Origin: Sacculina carcini
Taxonomy: Eukaryota; Arthropoda; Thecostraca; Sacculinidae
Assembly: GCA_916048095.2 (NCBI GenBank)
Contig: OU696593.1
Coordinates: 2,600,001 to 2,664,000 of the forward strand
Direction: 5' to 3'
DNA length: 64,000 nt
The notes under the pieces are model-generated. The model saw only the letters and a list, made by a program, of their open reading frames with translations, ran no database searches and was not told where the DNA came from. Below are positions 40,409 to 51,759 of the stretch, one piece after another; within the stretch, counting starts at the first letter, position 1, and each line of letters opens with the position of its first letter. Position numbers and translations under genes: made by a program.

Positions 40409-43333
40409 TCAGTGCAATCTATAAGGAGGTGTAAGCGGCGACGGAAGAGAAAGCAGGTACTTATGTAGCGCAGAGGAAAAGGAAGAATATGATTTATGAC
40501 GAAGGATATGAGGAGGAAGAGAGTTGTATAATCGGGGGGCAGAAAAATAGAAAGACTTCGCGGACCAATTTGATAAGTGGTCGGCGGGAGGGCAAACAAG
40601 AGGTGCGGGACGGCGGCTGAAAGGACGATCAGAGAAGGTAAGAAGTGAGAGCAAGTACGAGGGAGGAGAAGATGAGTGGAGGAGTTTATATACAATACAA
40701 CACACCTTATATTGTATCCTTGAAAGAGCTGGCAGCCAGCCGAGTTCTCGGATATGAGCGGAGGTGGGTGTCTTAGGAGGAAGGCGAAGAACGAAGCGAC
40801 AAGAAAGATTGATGATAGATTGAAGAGAGCGAATGGACTTCTTAGGAAGATGAAAGAATAAGGAATTACAATAGTCGAGACGAGAAAAAATAAACGAGTT
40901 CACTAAGAGGAGAGCAGACGCAATATCAATATGAGAGCGGATCGGGTAGAATTGGCGCAAGGTGAAACGACAGAGGCGGGTAATTTTTGAAAGATGCTGA
41001 GAGAATGTTAGAGAGGGATCAAGAACAACACCCAGATTACGAATATGAGATGAAAGAGGCAAGTTGACAGAGCAAGGAGCAATCCTGGGAGGGTGAAATA
41101 AGAAATATTCAGTTTTTTCAGGATTCAAAAGGAGATTTCTTGAGGACGCCCAGGCAGCGATGTGTGATAGAAGTTGAGAAATTAGACCAATTTTTGAGGA
41201 GGAAAAGGGGAAGTAAATCTGTATATCGTCTGCATATATATGAAACGATATGGGGTAAGACCGGAGTATGGGGCAGAGGGATGAAATATACAGATTAAAC
41301 AGAAGAGGGCCGAGAAGAGAATCTTGAGGGACACCGGAATCCAATGGAAGAGGAGAGGAAAACTCGGAGTTGCAGCGAACTGTATATGAACGATTTGTAA
41401 GATAGGAAGTTAGAAGAGATAGAGCTGAAGAAGATACACCAATATGGGCAAGATCTTTACAAAGAATCGAGTGATCAACGAGATCAAAGGCGGAAGAGAA
41501 ATCTAGAGAGATGAATATTACGGAGTTGCCTGAGGAAAAGGAAGCGAAGATGTCGTTCAATAAAGATAGAAGGAGAGTCTCAGTTGAGTGATTAGAGACG
41601 AAACCGGATTGACAGGGGTCTAGGGCAGAAAGTATGCAAGGGCGGAGTTGAGGAAGGATGGCAGCCTCCAGAAGCTTAGAAGGTAGTGGAAGCAAGGAAA
41701 TAGGCCTATAACTACATGGAGTACTAGTATCCAGGCAAGGCTTTTTATGAATAGGAGAAATAACAGCGTGTTTAGAGGCCAGGAAAGTACCGTGGAGGAA
41801 AGAAGTGTTCACCAGATGAGTAAGAAATGGGGAAAAGAGTATGATGGAGTCGGAAAGAGCCCGGAAGTTAATTGGATCAGATGGACACCTGGAGGATTGA
41901 AGTTTTTTAAGAAATTTGGCAGTCATGGCTGGAGAAATTGGAGAGAAAGAAGATAAAGAGGTGTTTGAAGAAGGAAAAGATAGTGGAAGGGAGGACGGAG
42001 GTAATTTGGATTTGGCCGTGGCAATCTTGTCTCGAAAGAAGGATGAAAAACAGGAAGCAGATATTGAGCAAGGGCTAGAATTCGATGAGCCAGTGATAGA
42101 TTTCAGGGTCGACCATCTGGAGCGGGAAGAATAAGTACACGAAGAAAGCTTAGAACGATAAAAAAGAGACTTTGCGGCATCAAGGGCTGATAGGAAAGAT
42201 TTACGAGCCTGACAAAACATAGACCAGTTAGCGTCGGTCCGGAACCGTCGCCAGGAACGCTCATGAGCTCGAGAATTGGCACGAAGGCGGCGCAGTTCGG
42301 GAGTCAACCACGGCTGGGGTGAAGATGAAGGTTTGGTGGTACAACGACGCAATGGGAATAATGTGTCATTAAATATGGATAGTGAATTGTCGAAGAAGGG
42401 TAGCAGCGATGAAGGGGACAGGAAGTGATAGTTGTTGGGAGCAAGAGAAATTGACACGAGATAACTGAAAATGGATGAGTCAAAGTTTTTGTAATCACAT
42501 GTGAAAAGAGTTTTCGGTGAAGGATTTGTTTCCTGGCGTTTAAGAAACAATTTAAATGATATCAGACTGTGGTCGGAAATCGTGGGATCGGGAGGATAAG
42601 TAAGCAAACCAGGAGGAATAAATTTAGCAGAAGCTTCGGTGCAGATGATTAGATCGAGGGAATGACCGGATAGATGTGTGCTACCTGAGTTCAGGACTGA
42701 AAGATCCCAGGAATTTAGCAGGGAAAGAAAGTTTTGAGTAGGTGTATGAAGTGAAGAAGAATCTGCCCAGAAATTGAAATCGCCAAGAAGAATGAAATTG
42801 TCGGATAATTTTTCAAATATAATAGAGATGAGAGTGTCAAAATCTGAAATGAATTGTGAAGAAGAACCTGGATTGTTGTGGCGATATATAAGGATTATGC
42901 CGAGCCTACGTGATGCAGGTAGTGAAAGGTAAAGTGCAATATATTCAAAAGATAGAGAGGTAAATGATATATCAGGCAGTTGATTAAGGTTAAGGAAAGA
43001 ACTGAAGATAACGCCGACGCCACCCCCGGATTGTTTGAAAGAATTCAAAGGGGAGCGACAGACATGAAGGAACTTAAAAGAAGCTGGAAGATTGGCTGAA
43101 AAGGTAGGCAGATCAGTTTGAAGAAGCCAGGTTTCTGTGAGTAAGAGAAGCGAAAGACCTAGGTGTGATAAAAGATCGGAAATAAATGATGTTTTGTTAC
43201 GGGCCGATCGGATATTAAGGAGACCAACGGAGATTAAGTGAGAGGTGGTTTGTGGGGGAATGTGACGAGGAGAACACAAAAGTGTAGGAGGTGGGGTTGG
43301 ATCAGTGGGCGGCAACGCAGGACAACCATCTAG
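40409..43333 (-). CDS. LINE-C ORF2: endonuclease and reverse transcriptase
   Basis: An uninterrupted frame of about 970 codons for the nicking and copying enzyme of the element. The N-terminal APE-like endonuclease has VGLLNIRSARNK, LLLTETW (catalytic Glu), ILLGDFNFWAD and ISDHSLISFKL. The RT has ISLDFSSAFDLVDHS, GVPQDSLLGPLLFNLY and IYADDIQIYF (catalytic Asp pair), then LNPEKTEYFLF and RNLGVVLDPSLTF. The C-terminus ends in the LINE type LYNSLPPHIL. The frame opens after a TGA at 43,336-43,334 and has no ATG before the endonuclease, so initiation is unusual (see findings). GVPQD has D where G is normal, which might weaken activity. Confidence 0.92.
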   Translation of the reverse strand, partial: LDGCPALPPTDPTPPPTLLCSPRHIPPQTTSHLISVGLLNIRSARNKTSFISDLLSHLGLSLLLLTETWLLQTDLPTFSANLPASFKFLHVCRSPLNSFKQSGGGVGVIFSSFLNLNQLPDISFTSLSFEYIALYLSLPASRRLGIILIYRHNNPGSSSQFISDFDTLISIIFEKLSDNFILLGDFNFWADSSSLHTPTQNFLSLLNSWDLSVLNSGSTHLSGHSLDLIICTEASAKFIPPGLLTYPPDPTISDHSLISFKLFLKRQETNPSPKTLFTCDYKNFDSSIFSYLVSISLAPNNYHFLSPSSLLPFFDNSLSIFNDTLFPLRRCTTKPSSSPQPWLTPELRRLRANSRAHERSWRRFRTDANWSMFCQARKSFLSALDAAKSLFYRSKLSSCTYSSRSRWSTLKSITGSSNSSPCSISASCFSSFFRDKIATAKSKLPPSSLPLSFPSSNTSLSSFSPISPAMTAKFLKKLQSSRCPSDPINFRALSDSIILFSPFLTHLVNTSFLHGTFLASKHAVISPIHKKPCLDTSTPCSYRPISLLPLPSKLLEAAILPQLRPCILSALDPCQSGFVSNHSTETLLLSLLNDIFASFSSGNSVIFISLDFSSAFDLVDHSILCKDLAHIGVSSSALSLLTSYLTNRSYTVRCNSEFSSPLPLDSGVPQDSLLGPLLFNLYISSLCPILRSYPISFHIYADDIQIYFPFSSSKIGLISQLLSHIAAWASSRNLLLNPEKTEYFLFHPPRIAPCSVNLPLSSHIRNLGVVLDPSLTFSQHLSKITRLCRFTLRQFYPIRSHIDIASALLLVNSFIFSRLDYCNSLFFHLPKKSIRSLQSIINLSCRFVLRLPPKTPTSAHIRELGWLPALSRIQYKVCCIVYKLLHSSSPPSYLLSLLTFSDRPFSRRPAPLVCPPADHLSNWSAKSFYFSAPRLYNSLPPHILRHKSYSSFSSALHKYLLSLPSPLTPPYRLH

Positions 43334-44532
43334 TCATTGCTTGCTAGGTGAGGGATTAGTGGGGGAAAAAGAGAACGAGGGGAAATGGGGAGTGGAAGGG
43401 TAGATGTGGTGGTAGAAGTAGGGAGAGGAGTAGCGGATGGCGGAGAAAGAGGGGCGACAATGGTGCGTGTACGGAGAGATGCGCGGACCGCAATGAAAGA
43501 GGGGCAGTTGGGTGAAAAGGACGAGTGGCTGGAAGGGCGGCAGTGACGGACGCAGTTTACGCATTGTGCTCTGCCGCGAGCTTGGCACTCGGAAGAACGA
43601 TGAGCTCCCGCGCAGTGGCCGCAAGCCACTTTGTTGTTGTCGTGACATCGGTCAGCGCGGTGGCCCAAACCAGCGCAGCGGTGACAACGGACCACCCAGA
43701 AGCGGTCATAGACGGCGCAGCAGCGGAGGCCGATGAACAGACGATCGCCGACTGCTTTGATCGCACGAGGAACATCCGGTGAGACGGCGAGGACGGCGTG
43801 AGACAGGCCTGATTTAGCTGTATATATGAACAGCAGTTTGAGCTGGGATGCAGGGGCGTCAGAAACAATGGGGTTTTTCAGGCGTAGAGACGAAATGAGT
43901 GTGTCGGGGGCTATGCCTGCAGGAACATTGGCGAGGGTGATTTTCGGCGAGATTGTCGGAGTGGGCTTGTGGACAGTCAATTCAACATTGTCCAGCTTGT
44001 TCGCCAGCTTCGTTGCAGCGTCATTGACGGATGCTTCAGAGTGGCAAGTGAGCACGACTCCCCCCGACGACGTTTGACGTGCCTGAGCCACTGGCACCGT
44101 GTCAAGTGCCTTCTCAACGGCGTCTGTCTTCACCGGCGAGCTAGACTTGTTAGACTTAGTCACCACCAGAGCGTAGGAAGTCCTTGTCTTCGCCGTGACG
44201 TTCGGGGATGGAGCTGATGTTGATCCAAGGGAGGGCTTGATTTCGCTGAGGAGCTCCTCTTTCAGCTGGACGAGCTTCGTCTCTATATTTCGCGATAGCT
44301 CAGTGATAGAGGAGCAACTGCAGTCGCGCCTGGCAGTCGCAAACTCAGAAGCGCACTCAGGGCACACCCAAAAGAGTTTGTGCTTTTTCACGGCAGAGTG
44401 AGCCGCCGAAGAAAGACAGGCGCATGATGGATGGAACGTACGCTCGCACCCCGGACACTTGATGCGAGCGCCCGTTCTCACCTCATCGCCGCAGGAGCAC
44501 GGCCGGACACTATCGGTCGATCTTACCGGCAT
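43330..44532 (-). CDS. LINE-C ORF1: PHD-finger and CCHC zinc-knuckle protein
   Basis: Starts at the ATG at 44,532 (MPVRSTDSVR), 400 codons; a longer upstream frame through a TA microsatellite is an artefact. Residues about 9-60 form a PHD-type Cys4-His-Cys3 finger (CSCGDEV, CPGCERTFHPSCACLS, FWVCPECASEF). A Ser/Thr-rich linker follows, then an RRM-like stretch (VSPDVPRAIKAVGDRLFIGL). Next are CCHC knuckles, CHRCAGLGHRADRC and CGHCAGAHRSSEC, with a further CVNC. The tail is Pro/Ser-rich. PHD plus CCHC ORF1 proteins are known from CR1/L2-type LINEs; the role is presumably to bind element RNA. The stop is TAG at 43,332-43,330. Confidence 0.9.
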   Translation of the reverse strand: MPVRSTDSVRPCSCGDEVRTGARIKCPGCERTFHPSCACLSSAAHSAVKKHKLFWVCPECASEFATARRDCSCSSITELSRNIETKLVQLKEELLSEIKPSLGSTSAPSPNVTAKTRTSYALVVTKSNKSSSPVKTDAVEKALDTVPVAQARQTSSGGVVLTCHSEASVNDAATKLANKLDNVELTVHKPTPTISPKITLANVPAGIAPDTLISSLRLKNPIVSDAPASQLKLLFIYTAKSGLSHAVLAVSPDVPRAIKAVGDRLFIGLRCCAVYDRFWVVRCHRCAGLGHRADRCHDNNKVACGHCAGAHRSSECQARGRAQCVNCVRHCRPSSHSSFSPNCPSFIAVRASLRTRTIVAPLSPPSATPLPTSTTTSTLPLPISPRSLFPPLIPHLASND

Positions 44533-44632
44533 TGTGACAACACACGAGTTCAAGCTACGCGGGAAGCAAACAAGCGGGAACACAGAAAAAGACGACTGCA
44601 CAGGACAAGGGCTGGCACAAGACTGAATACAC

Positions 44633-44666
44633 TGATTTAATTTCACTGAAGTCCAATCACAATTTA

Positions 44667-44739
<73 letters not shown>
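44633..44739 (+). repeat. Right remnant of H4 and a (TA)n run
   Basis: TGATTTAATTTCACTGAAG continues H4 for 35 bp, then about 72 bp of TA leads to the next Helitron-like 5' terminus. Confidence 0.8.
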
Positions 44740-44742
<3 letters not shown>

Positions 44743-44760
44743 ATATATATAAAAGAGATC

Positions 44761-44797
<37 letters not shown>

Positions 44798-46862
44798 TCC
44801 CACCCTCCTTGGTTCATTTTCTATGAGCTGCTACTCGGCTATCACTTAGCGTACTCGCTAAAAATTTATACCATCAAGTTGGAAAGTTTCTTGTCTACAC
44901 TGTAAGCTAAATTTTTTATTTTAAAAATGAAACCAAAAAATGTTATAGCGGTGAAAAGACAAAATTAGCCCTGGAAAATGCGAAAATTTTGGTCAATTTT
45001 CTGCAGACTACTCCTCCTAAACCAGCAATGGTACAACTATACAAATTATACCACTGTGCAGAAAATTTTCTGGTCTGCTCAACAAACTGTAATTCATACC
45101 CAAAAATTGAATATAAAACATGTAAAATGGAAAAAAAATTCAATCTACATTCAAAATTTTATTTAAACTCCACGCGTCCGTTTTTTATACTTTTTTCTCT
45201 ATTTCTCAAAAACTAATTATCACATATCTAAATAAATAATATCATCATGCTGAGAATTTTGTTTTCTACAACACGGTATAATTTTTTATTTTCCAAAGTG
45301 TATTAAAAAAAGTTACGGCGGTGTGAAGTGTAAATGACAATGTCAAAAAGGCAAAATTAGCACAAAAAAACGTGAATATTTTGGTCAATATTCCGCTATC
45401 TATTCCTCATAAACCAGCAATGGTACAGCTATAAAAATTATACTATTGTGTAGATAATTTTGTGTTCTACAGGAAAATTTATAATTTATACCCACAAATG
45501 ATACAAAAAACGTGTAAAATTGGCAAAATTCTCAAATACATCCAAAAATACACTTGAACACCGGGTGACTAAAATTAATTCATTTTTTCCACCTATTTCT
45601 CAAAAAATATTTGTCACACATCAAAATAAATTATACCATCGTGCTAGAAATTTTGTTTTCTACAATACGGTATAGTTATTAATTTTCCAAAGTGTATCTG
45701 AAGGAAGTTACGGGGGTGTAAAGTTAAAAGGACATATTGCCAATTTGACAGCTATTATGCGCACTTGCGATTACACAGGAATATACTACTGTGTAGATAA
45801 TTTTGTGTTCCACAAGATAAGCTATAATTTATACCCACAAATGATACAAAAAACGTGTAAAATTGGCCAAATTCTCAAATACATCCAAAATTACACTTGA
45901 ACACCGGGCGACTAAAATTAATTCATTTTTCTACTATTTCTCAGTAACTATTTGTTACACATAAAAATAAATTATACCATCGTGCTAGAAATCTTGATTT
46001 CTACAATACGGTATAACTTGTAATTTTCCAAAGTGTATCTGAAGGAAGTTACGGCGGTGTAAAGTCAAAAGCACATATTACCAATTTGACAGATATTATG
46101 CGCACTTGCGATTACACAGGAATATACACCGATTAAATTTCACTGAAGCCCAATCACAATTAAGAATGCATCATATTAGCTCCAAGCATGGATGGTGTGG
46201 TTTTATTTGGTACATTTGAATTAATGCTACACTATACTGAATAGAAAGGCTTTATTGTCCTCAATATTTACACATGAATTGTTCCGCCCGACGGGCGGGT
46301 GAAATACTACTGGGAACAAAGTTAACTACTGAATTTTACTGTGTAATTTAATTGGTTTAATTTCAAGCTGCATACGCTTAAGTTGCATAAGGATACGGGT
46401 TGTAATATCATGCAATGCCAACTATATGCATATGCTGTTTTAGCGGAAGCATTAATCTGGAATTATAGAGATGACATAAAGTTTCATTGTTTTGATAGTG
46501 TTACACTTCTGAATTACTACACACGAAGGACGGGTGTGAATTTGAGCAGTGTTGAGGGAAAAAACTTCGTCAATAATTAAAACAAGAATATACAAATATA
46601 CATTTTTCTATTGGATAAGCTTTTTGCTTTTTGATTCATTATATTTTATTTATAGTCCCGCACGACGGGCGGGTTTAAATACGAGGCTGTTCGAGGGAAA
46701 ATATTTTGCCACATCTAAAATAAAAACATTCATATTTAGACTTTTCTATTGTTAAATAGTTTTTATGTGTTTACTTTTTTTAATTTCTAATCGTTTTTTA
46801 TTAATTCAATATTCATTATACTTTATTTATTGCTCTGCTCAATGGGCGGGTTTTAATGCTAG
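44740..46862 (+). mobile_element. Helitron-like copy H5, complete (2,123 bp)
   Basis: 5' TCTATATATATAAAAGAGAT, (TG)n, TGTTTGTCCCACCC and TACTCGGCTATCACTTAGCG, then monomers to 46,135, TCACTGAAGCCCAATCACAA, a poorly repetitive segment, hairpin modules at 46,269 and 46,655, and the 3' end AATGGGCGGGTTTTAATGCTAG. The TC start, the GC-rich hairpin 13 bases before CTAG and the absence of inverted repeats are Helitron features. There is an A before TC as expected, but A, not T, after CTAG. No Rep/helicase: non-autonomous. Confidence 0.82.
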
Positions 46863-47371
46863 ATGGTGATGTTGTGTTATAAATATATTTTTAAAATATT
46901 AAGATAAAAAAATTAGTAATTTTTCATTGTTTTGTGTCTGAGTTCTGGATTATTCAGCACGACGGGCAGGTTTAATTAGGTATAATTAATTAAAAATGAT
47001 TTTCTTGGATTTACTCAACTCTTTTTTAATTCATATTTATTTTCTCTTATGAATTGAATACAAATTGAATAGTATGAACTGTTTCGCACGACGGGCGGGT
47101 TTACATGCTAGAATTTGAATTGATTGTTACATGTTTGTGTTCTGAATTATTCCGCACAATGGTTGGGTTTATATATGAGGCGGGTTGAGGTAAAATATTA
47201 TTTAAAAATAAAAATAAAAATATTCACACTTGGACTTTTCTATTGAGTAAGACACTTATGAGTTTTCATTTTCTTTTTTAATTTGGAATATTTTTTTATG
47301 AATATGAATTTTTATGAATATTAATTCCATTTTATGAATTCCTCCGCACAACGGGCGGGTTTAAATGCTAG
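46863..47371 (+). repeat. Extra 3' modules between H5 and H6
   Basis: Modules at about 46,958 (GCACGACGGGCAGG), 47,087 (CGCACGACGGGCGGG), 47,153 (CGCACAATGGTTGGG) and 47,344, the last ending AAATGCTAG at 47,371. Confidence 0.78.
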
Positions 47372-47395
47372 TCTATATATATAAAAGAGATCCTC

Positions 47396-47426
<31 letters not shown>

Positions 47427-49777
47427 GTGTGTGTTTGTCCCACCCTCCTTGGTTCATTTTCTATGAGCTGCTACTCGGGCATCACTTAGCGTACCCGCTC
47501 AAAATTTATACAATCATGTTGGAAATTTTTTGTTGTCTACACTGTAGGTTAAATTTTTAATTTTAAAAATGAAACCAAAAAAAGTTATAGCGGTGAAAAG
47601 ACAAAATGAACCCTGAAAAATGCGAAAATTTTGGTCAATTTTCTGAAGACTACTCTTCCTAAACCAGCAATGGTACAACTATACAAATTATACCACTGTG
47701 TAGAAAAATTTCTGTTCTGCTCAACAAACTGTAATTCATACCCAAAAATTGAATATAAAACATGTAAAATGGAAAAAAATTCAATCTACATTCAAAATTT
47801 TATTTAAACTCCACGCGTCCGATTTTCTATACTTTTTTCTCTATTTCTCAAAAATTAATTATCACACATCTAAATAAATAATACCATCATGCTGTAAATT
47901 TTGTTTTCTACAATACGGTATAATTTTTAATTTTACAAAGTGTATCTGAAGGAAGTCACGGCGGTGTAAAGTCAAAATGTCATGTTGCCAATTTGACAGC
48001 TATTATGCTCACTTGCGATAACACATGAATATACACTGATTTAATTTCACTGAAGGCCAATCACAATTGACGCACTTTCGATTAAACAGGAATATACTAC
48101 TGTGTAGATAATTTTGTGTTCTACAAGATAAGCTATAATTTATACCCACAAATGATACAAAAAACGTGTGAAATTGGCAAAATTCTCAAATACATCCAAA
48201 ATTACACTTGAACACCGGGCGACTAAAATTTATTCGTTTTTCTACTATTTCTCAGTAACTGTTTGTTATACATAAAAATAAATTATACCATTGTGCTAGA
48301 AATCTTGTTTTCTACAATACGGTATAATTTGTAATTTTACAAAGTATATCTGAAGGAAGTTACGGCGGTGTAAAGTTAAAAGGACATATTGCCAATTTGA
48401 GAGCTATTATGCGTACTTGCGATTACACAGGAATATACTACTGTGTAGATAATTTTGTGTTCTACAAAATAAGCTATAATTTATACCCACAAATGATACA
48501 AAAACGTGTAAAATTAGCAAAGTTCTCAAATACATCCAAAATTACACTTGAACACCGGGCGACTAAAATTAATTCATTTTTCTACTATTTATCAGTAACT
48601 ATTTGTTACACATAAAAATAAATTATACCATCGTGCTAGAAGTCTTGTTTTCTACAATACGGTATAATTTGTAATTTTCCAAAGTGTATCTGGAAGAAGT
48701 TACGGCGGTGTAAAGTCAAAATGTAATGTTGCCAATTTGACAGCAATTATGCGCACTTGCGATCACACATGAATATACACTGATTTAATTTCACTGAAGT
48801 CCAATCACAATTTACGCACTTGCGATTACGCAATAATATACTACTGTGTAGATAATTTTGTGTTCTACAAGATAAGCTATAATTTATACACACAAAAGAT
48901 ACAAAAAACGTGTAAAATTGGCAAAATTCTCATATACATCCCAAATTACACTTGAGCACCGGGCGACTAAAATTTATTCATTTTTCTACTATTTCTCAGT
49001 AACTGTTTGTTATACATAAAAATAAATTATACTATCGTGCTAGAAATCTTGTTTTCTACAATACGGTATAATTTGTAATTTTCCAAAGTGTATCTGAAGG
49101 AAGTTACAGCGGTGTAAATTCAAAAGCACATATTTCCAATTGGACAGCTATTATGCGCACTTGCGATTACACAGGAATATACACCGATTAAATTTCACTG
49201 AAGCCCAATCGCAATTCAGAATGCATCATATTAGCTCCAAGCATGGATGGTGTGGTTTTATTGGGTACAGTTCAATTAATGCTACACTATACTGAATAGA
49301 AAGGCTTTATTGTCCTCAATATTTACACATTAATTGTTTCGCCCGACGGGCGGGTAAAATACTACTGGGAACAAAGTTAACTACTTAAGTTGCATAAGGA
49401 TATGGGTTGTAATATCATGCAATGCCAACTATATGAATATGCTGTTTTAGCGGACGCATAAATCTGGAATTATAGAGATGACAGAAAGTTTCATTGTTTT
49501 GATAGTGTTACACTTCTGTATTACTACACACGAAGGATGGGTGTGAACTTGAGCAGTGTTGAGGAAAAAACTTCGTCAATAATTAAAACAAGAATTTACA
49601 AATTTATATTTTTCTTTTGGATAAGCTTTTTGCTTTTTGATTCATTATATTATATTTATAGTTCCGCACGACGGGCGGGTTTAAACACGAGGCAGTTCGA
49701 GGGAAAATATTTTGCCACATCTAAAATAAAAACATTCACATTTAGACTTTTCTATTGATTAAGACTTTTTATGGGTC
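47372..49777 (+). mobile_element. Helitron-like copy H6
   Basis: Begins TCTATATATATAAAAGAGAT directly after CTAG. It has the (TG)n, TCCCACCC block and five monomers with two TCACTGAAG(G/T)CCAATCACAA inserts (48,044, 48,794), then TCACTGAAGCCCAATCGC at 49,194 and hairpin modules at 49,340 and 49,664. It is cut at 49,777 by the foldback element. Confidence 0.8.
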
Positions 49778-50668
49778 TAAGCCATGAACAAATCAACTGC
49801 GTTAATCACAATGTTTTCGCTCAATTATTTACAGCAGCCATTTGGCGATGCAATTGCTACTGAAACTCTTTGCCGATGAAAACTTGTGTTTGAGCAAAAA
49901 CATTTTCGAGCACGACCTTGGTTGTTTTTTATATTTATTTTCATATTAATTAACGTGTGTATATACCTCTTTGAGCACCAGAAACGAAACCAATTTGAAA
50001 CCTCATTATTCCATGTGTGCCCTAAAGTGACTACAACAAAAAACAGCTGATATATAATATATTCATGTAAAATAGGTGTTTTCTGTATATATAAATGTGC
50101 TGTGTTTTTACACTACGCCACAAAAGGTTCTATTTTTAGACGCGGTGGCTTAGAAATACCTGGAAAAAACATCAAAACAACTATGTGTGGAAGTCATGTG
50201 CTTGGCACATGTGTGCAGCTGCAGTTTGCAAAATTCACGTGCCAAGCACATGACTTCCACACACAGTTGTTTTGATGTTTTTTCCAGGTATTTCCAAGCC
50301 ACCGCGTCTAAAAATAGAACCTTTTATGGCGTAGTGTAAAAACACAGCACATTTATATATATACAGAAAACACCTATTTTACATGAAAATATTATATGTC
50401 AGCTGTTTTTGTTGTAGTCACTTTAGGGCACACATGGAATAATGAGGTTTCAAATCAGTTTCGTTTCTGGTGCTCAAAAAGGTATATACACACGTTAATT
50501 AATATAAAAATAAATAAAAAAAACAACCAAGGTCGTGCTCGAAAATGTTTTTGCTCAAACACAAGTTTTCATCGGCAAAGTTTCAGTAACAATTGCATCG
50601 CCAAATGGCTGCTGTAAATAATTGAGCGAAAACATTGTGATTAGCGCAGTTGATTTGTTCATGGCTTA
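49778..50668. mobile_element. 891-bp foldback element (arm 2)
   Basis: Same element as at 33,635-34,524. Its 30-bp asymmetric loop (near 50,209-50,238) is the reverse complement of the arm-1 loop, and the outer flanks are also swapped. It therefore came with the inverted duplication, not as a separate insertion. Confidence 0.92.
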
Positions 50669-50849
50669 TCTAGAGAGGTCGAAATAAACTGTGCTGAATG
50701 AGGTCTTCAACGTTGGGTTGGGTGGGTATTTTTGGGGTAATTGGGTATATTTGTGTAAGGGGGTATTTTTAGGTAACAATTACCTGCAAAATTACCTAAC
50801 CAACCACTCACACAATTACCTAACCAATTACTCGCACAATTACCTGAGT

Positions 50850-51690
50850 AATGGCTTCAGCATGAGGGTCGAAGGTGAGTTTATCGTTCATCATGACACC
50901 CAGGACGGTGAGATTAGATTCATCATGACACCCAGGACGGTGAGATTAGATTCATCATGACACCCAGGACGGTGAGATTAGATTCATCCTGACACCCAGG
51001 ACGGTGAGATTAGATTCATCCTGACACCCAGGACGGTGAGATTAGATTCATCATGACACCCAGGACGGTGAGATTAGATTCATCATGACACCCAGGACGG
51101 TGAGATTAGATTCATCATGACACCCAGGACGGTGAGATTAGATTCATCATGACACCCAGGACTGTGAGATTAGATTCATCATGACACCCAGGACGGTGAG
51201 ATTAGATTCATCATGACACCCAGGACGGTGAGATTAGATTCATCATGACACCCAGGACGGTGAGATTAGATTCATCATGACACCCAGGACACGAACCACG
51301 CAAATCGTCTGTACTATTTCACCGCCAATTTTATACTCGCACGAGCACAACTGCTTTCTGAGTGTAACGCTGAGCTTTCAACATTTGATTGAGTCAAGTC
51401 TCAACTCGCATTCACCGCAGCAGGTACAAAAACGGCCAATTAGAATGTAGAATTTGGCCATATGTAGCCATCTCGACACAATGAAGAATTGATGATATCG
51501 TCAGCGTAGAGTAGCGCCGAGTCTCCCAAGCTCACTGCTAGGTCATTGACGAGTATGTCAAACCGGAGCGGACTCAGTACGGATTCAGTATGGATCCCTC
51601 CGGCACTCGGCTGGTTACATCGGACCCCTGTGACGTTCTACCGTTGAGCAACACGCGCTGTTTGCGAGAAACGACAAACAGAAACGACTG
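50850..51690 (-). pseudogene. LINE reverse transcriptase fragment (arm 2), dead
   Basis: Minus-strand partner of 32,836-33,460 with the same YADD region (near 51,493-51,510) and LGV motif, and 13 minisatellite units. Confidence 0.8.
50895..51290 (-). repeat. 32-bp minisatellite (arm 2), 13 units
   Basis: GACACCCAGGACGGTGAGAT repeated at exact 32-bp steps from 50,895 to 51,279, with a few variants (CCTGACACC at two units, ACTGTGAG at one). Confidence 0.95.
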
Positions 51691-51759
51691 CAGCATTTTC
51701 CAATTCGGCCCGAAGGTCCGAATTGATGGTTTTTTTGCCCTGCACTGATTGCAAATTTT

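Larger units (their letters stand above)
40083..44623 (-). mobile_element. LINE-C: nearly full-length L2-like LINE
   Basis: 4,541-bp element on the minus strand with target duplications TGAATATAC (40,074-40,082) and TGAATACAC (44,624-44,632). The empty site is known from related monomers at about 48,024 and 48,774 (ATGAATATACACTGATTTAA), which fixes both ends. It has ORF1 and ORF2 and a 3' end with GCGCTATAT and a (TTGTTC)n short tail, as in L2-type LINEs. Confidence 0.93.

Noticed and set aside
43330-44817. A 495-codon start for LINE-C ORF1
   Set aside because: The first 95 codons translate the CA and TA runs of the neighbouring Helitron-like DNA outside the LINE boundary at 44,623. The true start is the ATG at 44,532.
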